NCBI GenBank assembly: GCA_903934745.1
Contig: CAIZOZ010000413.1
Span: forward strand, 1 to 7,896
Direction: 5' to 3'
Length of the DNA stretch: 7,896 nt
From: an uncultured cyanobacterium
GTDB lineage: Bacteria > Cyanobacteriota > Cyanobacteriia > PCC-6307 > Cyanobiaceae
This document shows positions 1-5,327 of this stretch, one piece after another (the first letter of the stretch is position 1; each line of letters starts with the position of its first letter). A model generated the notes under the pieces. That model worked only from the letters and a program-made list of their open reading frames with translations. It had not been told where the DNA came from and did not search any database. The translations under genes and the position numbers were made by a program.

Positions 1-1119
1 GAGATCACCGCCGCCAGCCAGGACAAGCTGCGCGCCATCCTGGAGCGGGCCGTGGCGATCGGTGCCCATCACATCGAAACCGCCCGTGGCTATGGCAGCT
101 CCGAGCGCCAGCTGGGCTGGCTGCTGGGGGAGGTGCCCGATCCGCAGCGCATCCTGCAGACCAAGCTGCCGCCCCAACCCGATCCGGCGGTCTTCGAGCA
201 GCAACTGGCGCTCAGTGTGGAGCGGCTGGGCCTCGAGGCCCGCGGCGAGCGCCTCGACCTGCTCGGGTTCCATGGGGTCAACAACGCCGAGCTGCTGGAG
301 CAGGTGCTGCGGCCGGGAGGCTGCCTGGCGGTGGCCCGGCGCTGGCAGGCCGCTGGCCGGGTGGGGCACATCGGCCTGTCCACCCATGCGCCATTGCCGC
401 TGATTCTCGAGGCGATCGCCAGCGACGGCTTCGACTACATCAATCTCCACTGGTATTTCATCCGCCAGGACAACCGTCCCGCCGTGGAGGCGGCCATGGC
501 CCACGACATGGGGGTGTTCGTGATCAGCCCCACCGACAAGGGCGGCCATCTGCATACCCCGGCGCCCCGCTTCAGCGCGCTCTGCGAGCCGCTGCATCCG
601 ATCGTCTTCAACGATCTCTTCTGCCTCTCGGCCCCGGGCATTCACACGATCAGCGTCGGCGCGGCGCGGCTCAGCGACTTTGATCGTCACCTTGAGGCTG
701 TGGCCCTGCTGCCCCAGGCCAGCCAGCTGCTGCCGCCGATCCTGGAGCGGCTGGAGGCGGCCCGCCGCCAGGCCCTGGATCCTCGCTGGCTGGCCAGCTG
801 GGAGCAGGGGCTGCCGGCCTGGGAGGCCACCCCCGGCGGCCTCAACCTGCCGCTGTTGCTCTGGCTGCACAACCTGCTGGAGGCCTGGGGCCTGGAGGAC
901 TATTGCCGGGCCCGCTACGGCCTGTTGGGGGAGGGGGGGCACTGGTTTCCCGGCCACAACGCCAACGGACTCGATGGCGAGGTGAGTGAGCAGGAGCTGC
1001 GGGCCGTCTTGGGGGAGAGCCCCTGGGCCGAGGAGATCCCCGCGATCCTGCGCAGACTGCGCGAGCGCCTCGGAGGCGAGCAGCAACAGCGCCTCATGGC
1101 CGGTACGGGCAAGCCCTGA
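1..1119 (+). CDS. Aldo/keto reductase, COG1453-like (5' end outside window)
   Basis: NAD(P)H-dependent aldo/keto reductase of unknown substrate, probably cytosolic. The frame is open from base 1, so the gene starts upstream; the GTG at 52 is internal and not the start. 372 residues are visible. The motif HIETARGYGSSE (from visible residue 24) matches the family signature with catalytic Tyr31. Lys55 in QTKLPP and His91 in GFHGVNN complete the tetrad, but the usual Asp is Glu26. Later motifs (GHIGLSTHA, NLHWYF, ISPTDKGG, ISVGAA) fit a TIM-barrel reductase. The C-terminal part (about residues 265-330, ending near GHWFPG) resembles the COG1453 subfamily, whose members usually carry a cysteine-rich ferredoxin-like segment. 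Here the expected cluster reads WEQGLPAWEATPGGLNLP, with no cysteine. It converges with rsmG. The fold assignment is firm; the physiological substrate is not known. Confidence 0.9.
   Translation, partial: EITAASQDKLRAILERAVAIGAHHIETARGYGSSERQLGWLLGEVPDPQRILQTKLPPQPDPAVFEQQLALSVERLGLEARGERLDLLGFHGVNNAELLEQVLRPGGCLAVARRWQAAGRVGHIGLSTHAPLPLILEAIASDGFDYINLHWYFIRQDNRPAVEAAMAHDMGVFVISPTDKGGHLHTPAPRFSALCEPLHPIVFNDLFCLSAPGIHTISVGAARLSDFDRHLEAVALLPQASQLLPPILERLEAARRQALDPRWLASWEQGLPAWEATPGGLNLPLLLWLHNLLEAWGLEDYCRARYGLLGEGGHWFPGHNANGLDGEVSEQELRAVLGESPWAEEIPAILRRLRERLGGEQQQRLMAGTGKP
412..419. repeat. HIP1-type octamer GCGATCGC
   Basis: A single copy of the palindrome GCGATCGC lies inside the aldo/keto reductase gene, in the extended form GGCGATCGCC. 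This octamer (HIP1) is over-represented in many cyanobacterial genomes. I saw only one in the window, so it is weak support for a cyanobacterial origin and says nothing about the host gene. Confidence 0.6.
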
Positions 1120-1172
1120 GGGGCGATCCCAAGCCTGCGCCGCAGTCCTGCAAGTCTCATGACGGCCGCGGC

Positions 1173-1200
1173 CCAGCACCCTGGTGCCAGCACCCTGGTG
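1173..1200. repeat. Perfect 14-bp tandem duplication between convergent genes
   Basis: The 14-mer CCAGCACCCTGGTG occurs twice head to tail without a mismatch (1173-1186 and 1187-1200). Each copy can fold as CCAG-cacc-CTGG, and the junction CTGGTGCCAG is itself an inverted repeat. It sits 53 bases after the aldo/keto reductase stop codon and just outside the 3' end of rsmG. It may be a recent slippage duplication or part of a transcription-stop structure. No T-tract follows on either strand. Confidence 0.75.
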
Positions 1201-1201
1201 A

Positions 1202-1229
1202 CAGCGGCTGGGTGCCGGATCAGCCGCTG
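1202..1229. terminator. Candidate hairpin terminator between aldo/keto reductase and rsmG
   Basis: Perfect inverted repeat: CAGCGGCTG (1202-1210), a 10-base loop (1211-1220), then CAGCCGCTG (1221-1229). The right arm covers the last codons and part of the stop codon of rsmG, so the stem forms at the very 3' end of the rsmG transcript. It also lies 83 bases past the reductase stop and could serve both convergent genes. No run of T follows on either strand, so it is not a classical intrinsic terminator. It could instead protect the 3' end or act with other factors. Confidence 0.4.
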
Positions 1230-1984
1230 GAGCCGCCGAGGGGGTATTTAGCCGGCATGCCCACGGCCCGCGGGTAGAGCGGCGGGCAGGGGCCCAGGGG
1301 TCGCAGCACCAGGGCGTGGCGGATACCGCGCTCGTGGGGCAGCTCCAGGGGCATCGTCCGCTCGATCGCGGCCCGCAGGGGCCCCAGGGCCCGCTCCAGA
1401 TCGGCCTGATCGGCGGTGCTCCACTGGCCGCGGTAGAGCAGGGCCCGCCCCTCGGGCCGCAGCAGGGGCACCAGGTATTCGGCCACCACCGGGGCGCTGG
1501 CCACAGCCCGGGCCAGCGCCCAGTCGAAGCGGCCGCGACAGCTGCTCGCCTGACCGCAGCGTTCGATCCGATCACAGCGCAGGCTCACCCTGTCCTCAAG
1601 GCCCAGCTCCGCCACCATCGCCGCCACGGCGTCCATCTTGCGGCTGACCGAATCCACCAGGGTGAGCTGGGCCGCCGGCAGGGCGATGGCGATGGCCAGG
1701 CCCGGGAAGCCGCCGCCGGTGCCGACATCGATGATCTGCAGCGGCTGCTGGGCGCCGGCCCGTTCCGCCTGCAGCAAGGGCAGCAGGGGCCAGAGGCTGT
1801 CGAACACCTGGGCGATCCAGTAGTCATCCCCCTCCACCAGGCGGGTGAGGTTGACCCGCTCGTTCCCTTGGCGCAGGGCAGCCTGCAGGGCGACGAGTTG
1901 CTCCAGCTGCTCGGGCTGCGGTTGCCAGCCCAGGGTCTGCCAGAGGCCAGACGGAGGCTCAGAGGTGGCAGGGCTGGCAGCCAT
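1220..1984 (-). CDS. rsmG: 16S rRNA (guanine527-N7)-methyltransferase RsmG (GidB)
   Basis: Transfers a methyl group from S-adenosylmethionine to N7 of G527 in the 530 loop of 16S rRNA; acts in the cytosol on the small ribosomal subunit. The protein has 254 residues, slightly longer than typical family members. Visible family motifs are NERVNLT (40-46), VFDSL (60-64), the SAM-binding loop DVGTGGGFPGL (86-96), the acidic end of strand 2 in LVDSVSRK, and LARAVA. The C-terminal YPRAVGMPAKYPL is a strong RsmG signature. The ATG at 1984 is used because it gives a normal N-terminus. No clear Shine-Dalgarno sequence precedes it, as is common in cyanobacteria. The gene diverges from the J-domain gene across 185 bp and converges with the aldo/keto reductase. 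Known from the family: loss of RsmG gives low-level streptomycin resistance. Confidence 0.95.
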   Translation of the reverse strand: MAASPATSEPPSGLWQTLGWQPQPEQLEQLVALQAALRQGNERVNLTRLVEGDDYWIAQVFDSLWPLLPLLQAERAGAQQPLQIIDVGTGGGFPGLAIAIALPAAQLTLVDSVSRKMDAVAAMVAELGLEDRVSLRCDRIERCGQASSCRGRFDWALARAVASAPVVAEYLVPLLRPEGRALLYRGQWSTADQADLERALGPLRAAIERTMPLELPHERGIRHALVLRPLGPCPPLYPRAVGMPAKYPLGGSSG

Positions 1985-2169
1985 CCGCGCTTGCTGTGGA
2001 GTTGGATCTACCCAGGATCATGCCCAGCCGGCGGCCAGGCGTTCGCAACGCCAGCTGTTTGCCGGGACGAGAGCCGGGTTGAAGCTGGCGGTCATCCGGT
2101 TGCGGCCATCCTTCCAGTTGCCGCCCAGCCCACCGGCCCCATCCAACGGCCCTGCCTAATCTCACCGCC
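1985..2169. promoter_or_regulatory. Divergent intergenic region, presumed promoters of rsmG and the J-domain gene
   Basis: This 185-bp non-coding stretch lies between two divergent start codons, so promoters for both units must be here or further inside the genes. I found no convincing -35/-10 pair on either strand. The best -10-like string, TAATCT at 2157-2162, is too close to the ATG at 2170 and has no -35 partner. No strong inverted repeat or operator was seen. The call rests on gene arrangement only. Confidence 0.35.
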
Positions 2170-2682
2170 ATGCCCACCCATTACGAGCAGCTGGGGGTGG
2201 CTCCCGACGCCAGTACCCAGCAGCTGCGCCAGGCCTTCCGGGCCCTCAGCAAGCGCTATCACCCCGACACCACCGCGCTGCCGGCGGCCGAGGCGGAGCT
2301 GGCCTTTCGTCAGCTGCGCCAGTCCTACGGGGTGCTCGCTGATCCCGCCGCCCGCCGCTCCTATGACGAGCGGCTGCGCCAGCCCGTGCGGCCGGCGGCG
2401 GTGTTCCGCCCCCCCGCCAGTCCGGCCGGCGATACCGACCAACCCAGGCCGGCCCCGGTGCGCCGCAGCCTTTCGGGTGGGGAGTGGTTCGCCCTGGTGC
2501 TGCTGGCCCTGGCCCTGGTGCTCAGTCTGGTGCTGGGGGTTGGTCTGGCCTGGGCCCGCGGCGCCGAGTTGATGACCAAGCCCAGCTGGTGGGTCGAGGC
2601 GCCAGCCGCCCCAGCCCTGGCTCAGGGCCAGGCGACCGCAGCCAGGGACCAACCGCTCTCGGTGCTGAGCCAAGCTCCCTGA
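2170..2682 (+). CDS. J-domain protein with one C-terminal-half membrane span (DnaJ-like)
   Basis: Probable membrane-anchored co-chaperone that recruits and stimulates an Hsp70 (DnaK). The 170-residue protein begins with a J domain (about residues 4-68): YEQLGVAPDAS, helix II QLRQAFRALSKRY, the essential HPD at 31-33, helix III AFRQLRQSYGVLAD, and RRSYDE. A Pro/Ala-rich linker (about 71-98) follows. A single hydrophobic helix (about 106-128, WFALVLLALALVLSLVLG) comes next, and the tail is short and low in complexity. It lacks the Gly/Phe region, zinc fingers and substrate-binding domains of true DnaJ, so it is a class III J protein and should not be named dnaJ. Sixteen bases separate it from the DUF3143 gene, which suggests one transcript. 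Its client is unknown. The single span makes the J domain likely to face the cytoplasm, where DnaK is. Confidence 0.9.
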   Translation: MPTHYEQLGVAPDASTQQLRQAFRALSKRYHPDTTALPAAEAELAFRQLRQSYGVLADPAARRSYDERLRQPVRPAAVFRPPASPAGDTDQPRPAPVRRSLSGGEWFALVLLALALVLSLVLGVGLAWARGAELMTKPSWWVEAPAAPALAQGQATAARDQPLSVLSQAP

Positions 2683-2698
2683 ACCCTTCGGCGATCCG

Positions 2699-2965
2699 AT
2701 GCCGACCTTGCCGCCCGATCGCACCCCCCTCTATCACCATCCCCTGCCGGCCCTGGAGGCGTGGCTGCGCCAGCTCGGCGCCCGCCAGCAGGCCTCCCGT
2801 TCGGCGGTCTGGGATCTGCATCGGCCCCAGTGGAGCGCCCGCATCGAGCTGGGCATCGAGGAGCTTCAGGTGAGCTGGCATCACGATGGCAAGGAGCGGG
2901 TGCGCCACTTCTCCTACGGCCTGACTCGCGCCGATGTGGAGGCGGCGATCCTGGTCGGCCCCTGA
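2699..2965 (+). CDS. DUF3143 family protein, cyanobacterial conserved hypothetical
   Basis: Small soluble protein of 88 residues with no known biochemical role. It matches my memory of DUF3143, a family found in cyanobacteria and plastid lineages: an N-terminal TPLYHHPLPALEAWL (9-23), a LGARQQ segment, a central alternating hydrophobic stretch (WSARIELGIEELQVSW), and a conserved end, FSYGLTRADVEAAILVGP. There is no signal peptide, membrane span or cysteine. The ATG at 2699 follows the J-domain stop by 16 bases with no obvious ribosome binding site. The tight spacing suggests co-transcription with the J-domain gene, which hints at a shared role but does not prove it. The length appears complete for the family. 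Confidence 0.85.
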   Translation: MPTLPPDRTPLYHHPLPALEAWLRQLGARQQASRSAVWDLHRPQWSARIELGIEELQVSWHHDGKERVRHFSYGLTRADVEAAILVGP

Positions 2966-2975
2966 GACCTGTCGA

Positions 2976-3001
2976 CGCCATCAGGCGAAGCCCAGCGCTT
3001 C
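2976..3001. terminator. Weak hairpins in the 34-bp gap between DUF3143 gene and bioA
   Basis: The two convergent genes leave only 34 bases for transcription to end. Two short stems are visible: CGCC-atca-GGCG (2976-2987) and GAAGC-ccagc-GCTTC (2987-3001), the second running into the bioA stop codon. They share base 2987 and have no T-tract. This is the only place a local terminator could sit outside the genes, but the stems are short enough to be chance. Confidence 0.2.
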
Positions 3002-4277
3002 AGAGCTGCTCGATGGCGCTGGTGATCGCGCCGTAGCACTGGGCCAGCTGATCGTCGTCGATGCAGAGGGGGGGCAGCAGGTAGACCACGTGGCCCAGGG
3101 GCCGCAGAAACACGCCCTGCTCCAGGGCCAGCTGCTGCAGGCGCCGGCCGGCCGGATGGAGATAGCCAGGGTTCTCGACCGCCAGATCGAAGGCGGCGAT
3201 GCTGCCCAGCAGGCGGGGATGGCGCACCTTGCGATGGCTGGCGAGGGCTTCGAGATGGGGCCGGTGCCGGGCCTCGAGGCCACGGTGCCGCTCGGGCCGG
3301 GCCTCGAGCAGATCAAGGCTGGCCAGGGCAGCGGCGCAGCCGAGGGGATTGGCCGTGAAGCTGTGCCCATGGAACAGCGTGTGGCTGGGCTCCTCATCGG
3401 TGAAGCCGGCATACAGGGTCTCGCTGGCCAGCGTCACCCCCATCGGCAGGAAGCCCCCGGTGAGCCCCTTGGAAAGGGCCATCAGATCGGGGCGGATGCC
3501 GGCCTGGCGGCAGGCGAACAGCTCGCCGCAGCGGCCGAAGCCCGTCAGTACCTCATCGGCGATCAGCAGAGCACCGGCGGCTCGCACCCGTTGCTCCACC
3601 TGGCGCAGAAAAGCCGGCCGCACCATCGCCATGCCGCTGGCCCCCTGCACCAGGGGCTCCAGGATCACCGCCGCCGTCGGTTGGCACAGCAGCAGCTCCA
3701 GCTGGGCCAGGGCGGCCGCCTCGCGGGCCTCCACAGTCGCGTCGCCCCACCAGGTGGCGGGCCAGGGCGCCCGGGCCACGTCGAACAGCAGCGGCGCGAA
3801 CGGAGCCGAGAACAGCGAGCGTGCCCCCAGCGCCATCGCACCGAAGGTGTCGCCGTGATAAGCCCCATCGAAGGCGATCAGCTGGGGCCGGGCGATCCCC
3901 TGGTTGTCCCACCACTGCCAGGCGATCTTGAGGGCCACTTCCACGGCGGTGGAGCCGTTATCGGAGAAGAACAGCCGCTCCAGGCCACTCAGGGCGCTGA
4001 GGCGCTCCGCCAGAGCTTCGGCTGTGGGATGGCGGAAGTTGGCGAAGATCACCTGCTCGAGGGTGCGGGCCTGCAGGGCCACGGCGGCGGCGATCGAGGG
4101 CTCGGCATGGCCGTGCAGGGTGACCCACCAGCTGCTGATCGCATCGATCAGCTGGCGGCCGTCGTCGAGCTCGAGCAGGGCCCCTTCACCGCGCACGGCC
4201 CGCAGCGGCGGTTCGGAGCGGGCCACCTGGGTGGTGGGATGCCAGAGGTGGGGATGCCAGGCAGCGGGAACGGTCAT
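3000..4277 (-). CDS. bioA: Adenosylmethionine-8-amino-7-oxononanoate aminotransferase (DAPA synthase) BioA
   Basis: PLP-dependent class III aminotransferase that converts KAPA to 7,8-diaminopelargonate, the third committed step of biotin ring assembly; cytosolic. All 425 residues are present, a normal length. Key elements: SSWW (48-51, substrate pocket), DNGSTAVEVALK (106-117, phosphate-binding region), YHGDTFGAM with Tyr140 stacking on PLP, ILEPLVQGASG, LLIADEVLTGFGR with Asp241 for the pyridine nitrogen, and SKGLTGG with Lys270 as the Schiff-base lysine. E. coli-type enzymes have GPTF before NPL; here it is GHSFTANPLGCAAA, which I would not over-read. The ATG at 4277 is preceded by CCCCCAGG, not a well-spaced ribosome site. 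It is on the same strand as the other biotin genes but separated from them by 256 bp, so it may have its own promoter or be the last gene of the operon. Confidence 0.95.
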   Translation of the reverse strand: MTVPAAWHPHLWHPTTQVARSEPPLRAVRGEGALLELDDGRQLIDAISSWWVTLHGHAEPSIAAAVALQARTLEQVIFANFRHPTAEALAERLSALSGLERLFFSDNGSTAVEVALKIAWQWWDNQGIARPQLIAFDGAYHGDTFGAMALGARSLFSAPFAPLLFDVARAPWPATWWGDATVEAREAAALAQLELLLCQPTAAVILEPLVQGASGMAMVRPAFLRQVEQRVRAAGALLIADEVLTGFGRCGELFACRQAGIRPDLMALSKGLTGGFLPMGVTLASETLYAGFTDEEPSHTLFHGHSFTANPLGCAAALASLDLLEARPERHRGLEARHRPHLEALASHRKVRHPRLLGSIAAFDLAVENPGYLHPAGRRLQQLALEQGVFLRPLGHVVYLLPPLCIDDDQLAQCYGAITSAIEQL

Positions 4278-4533
4278 CCTGGGGGATCAGGCAGGGAGGG
4301 GACACCCTGGAAATGATGACGGGCACCTTCCCCCCCCGAGCTCGCCAGGAGCCCCTTGGCGCGAGGCTGAAGGACTGGAACGCCTCCAGGAACCGCTCGC
4401 CATTCAGCTCCAGTCGCCTGTTACGCCCGGGGATTGGGCCGGCCATCCCCTGAGTTGCTGAGCCTGGGACACCTGAAAACTCCCCGCAGCGGCGGCGCGC
4501 CATGAGAGGCAGGGGGCAGCGCCCAGACTGAGC
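4278..4533 (-). promoter_or_regulatory. Structured non-coding gap upstream of bioA
   Basis: This 256-bp stretch lies between the small membrane-protein gene and bioA and holds no credible gene. It contains several inverted repeats: GGGGAT (4429-4434) with ATCCCC (4445-4450) across a 10-base loop that includes the palindrome GGCCGGCC; GACTGGA (4373-4379) with TCCAGTC (4409-4415); a competing shorter pair CTGGA (4375-4379) with TCCAG (4385-4389); and CGCCA (4343-4347) with TGGCG (4357-4361). There is also a run of eight C on the plus strand (4330-4337). No convincing promoter boxes were seen. It may hold a terminator for the upstream genes, a bioA promoter or a 5' leader. Confidence 0.35.
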
Positions 4534-4689
4534 TCAGCGACAGATCTCCGAGCGTTGCTCCTGCGGTCCCCCCAAGGGGCCGCAGTTCACCCAGCGGACG
4601 AAGCCTGTTTCGATATCGGTGAAGATCACCAGGATCGCTCCGCAGGCCAACGCCACGGCGCCGCTGATCAGAAGCTGACGTTTGTTCAT
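4534..4689 (-). CDS. Small single-span membrane protein translationally coupled to bioD
   Basis: A 51-residue protein I do not recognise. Its start codon overlaps the bioD stop as ATGA (4689-4686), the same junction seen at bioC/bioD and bioK/bioC, which argues strongly that it is a real gene and fixes this start. A longer in-frame reading to 4731 would run 45 bases into bioD and is not needed. The N-terminus MNKRQ is positively charged. Residues 6-23 (LLISGAVALACGAILVIF) form one membrane helix. The tail TDIETGFVRWVNCGPLGG is short and polar and ends SEICR. Cysteines are at 16, 36 and 50. By the positive-inside rule the tail should lie outside the cytoplasm, where Cys36 and Cys50 could pair. 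A role in biotin or precursor handling is possible from context only; it could also be an unrelated passenger gene. Confidence 0.7.
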   Translation of the reverse strand: MNKRQLLISGAVALACGAILVIFTDIETGFVRWVNCGPLGGPQEQRSEICR

Positions 4690-5327
4690 TGGCCCAGCGT
4701 ATGGGGGAGGCGGCTGGAGCGCCATTGGCACTCCAGGGCCTGGGCGGTGAGCGGCGCCAGGGGGGGGAGTTCGGCCAGCACCGGTACGCCCCCCAGGCTT
4801 TCCAGGGTGCGGGGATTGTCGAGGTGGGGTGGGCCGTTGAGCACCAGGCCCAGCACCGGGATTGAGCGCCGCCGCAGGGCCTCGAGCGACAGCAGAGTGT
4901 GGTTGAGGGTGCCCAGGCCACTGCGGGCCACCAGCAGCACCGGCAGGCCCCAGACGGCGATCTGCTCGATCTGCAACCAGTCGCGGCGCAGCGGCACCAG
5001 CAGGCCGCCGGCGGTTTCCACCACCAGCGCTTCACTCCCCACCGGCAGGGCCAGACGGCTGGGATCGATCGTCAGCCCCTGCCGTTCGGCGGCCCAGTGG
5101 GGCGAGACGGGCGCCTCGAAGCGGTAAGCCTCCGGCAACAGCCGCTCGGCCGGCAGCTGCAGCAGCTGCTGCAGCTGGCCGCTGTCACCACCGTCCTCGA
5201 GGCCGCTCTGCACCGGCTTCCAGTAGCAGGCCCCGAGGCCCTGCACCACCAGCGCGCTCACCACCGTCTTGCCAACGTCGGTGTCGGTGCCGCAGACGAT
5301 CAGGCGCATCGGTCGCTGGTGGCTCAT
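4686..5327 (-). CDS. bioD: Dethiobiotin synthetase BioD
   Basis: ATP-dependent carboxylase that closes the ureido ring of 7,8-diaminopelargonate with CO2 to give dethiobiotin; cytosolic, usually a dimer. All 213 residues are present. The P-loop GTDTDVGKT (13-21, Lys20) is followed by the substrate lysine in YWKPVQSG (Lys37). VETAGGLLVPL corresponds to the VEGAGG switch segment of E. coli BioD, with Thr in place of one Gly. LVARSGLGTLNHTLLSLEAL and GLVLNG match the later conserved strands. The ATG at 5327 overlaps the bioC stop as ATGA (5327-5324), which favours this start over the inner Met7. The stop codon in turn overlaps the start of the small membrane-protein gene. A Leu/Gln-rich segment near residues 50-57 is encoded by a 24-bp DNA palindrome. 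Confidence 0.95.
   Translation of the reverse strand: MSHQRPMRLIVCGTDTDVGKTVVSALVVQGLGACYWKPVQSGLEDGGDSGQLQQLLQLPAERLLPEAYRFEAPVSPHWAAERQGLTIDPSRLALPVGSEALVVETAGGLLVPLRRDWLQIEQIAVWGLPVLLVARSGLGTLNHTLLSLEALRRRSIPVLGLVLNGPPHLDNPRTLESLGGVPVLAELPPLAPLTAQALECQWRSSRLPHTLGQ
5154..5177. repeat. 24-bp perfect palindrome inside bioD
   Basis: The 24 bases from 5154 to 5177 read the same on both strands; the half-site is CAGCTGCAGCAG. The stretch encodes a Leu/Gln run. CTG (Leu) and CAG (Gln) are reverse complements, so such symmetry can arise from codon choice alone. It could form a cruciform or a hairpin with a small loop, but no function is implied. Confidence 0.8.

Noticed and set aside
2157..2162. 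TAATCT as a -10 box for the J-domain gene
   Set aside because: It is only 7 bases from the start codon and has no -35-like sequence at the right distance.
1316..2572. Plus-strand open frame (418 codons) spanning rsmG, the intergenic region and the J-domain gene
   Set aside because: It is antisense to rsmG and out of frame with the J-domain gene, both of which have full family motifs.
2934..4316. Long plus-strand open frame (460 codons) antisense to bioA
   Set aside because: It is rich in Gly, Gln, Ala and His without any family motif, which is typical of the antisense shadow of a high-GC gene. bioA on the other strand is certain.
4186..4503. Minus-strand open frame of 105 codons in the bioA upstream gap
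   Set aside because: It overlaps about 90 bases of bioA in another frame, shows no recognisable motif, and is Arg/Gly/Pro-rich. A short central part looks faintly protein-like (RRLELNGERFLEAFQSF), so conservation testing would be the only reason to revive it.
4690..4731. N-terminal extension of the small membrane protein by 14 codons
   Set aside because: It would run inside bioD and add a Pro-rich stretch; the ATGA overlap at 4689 is the better start.
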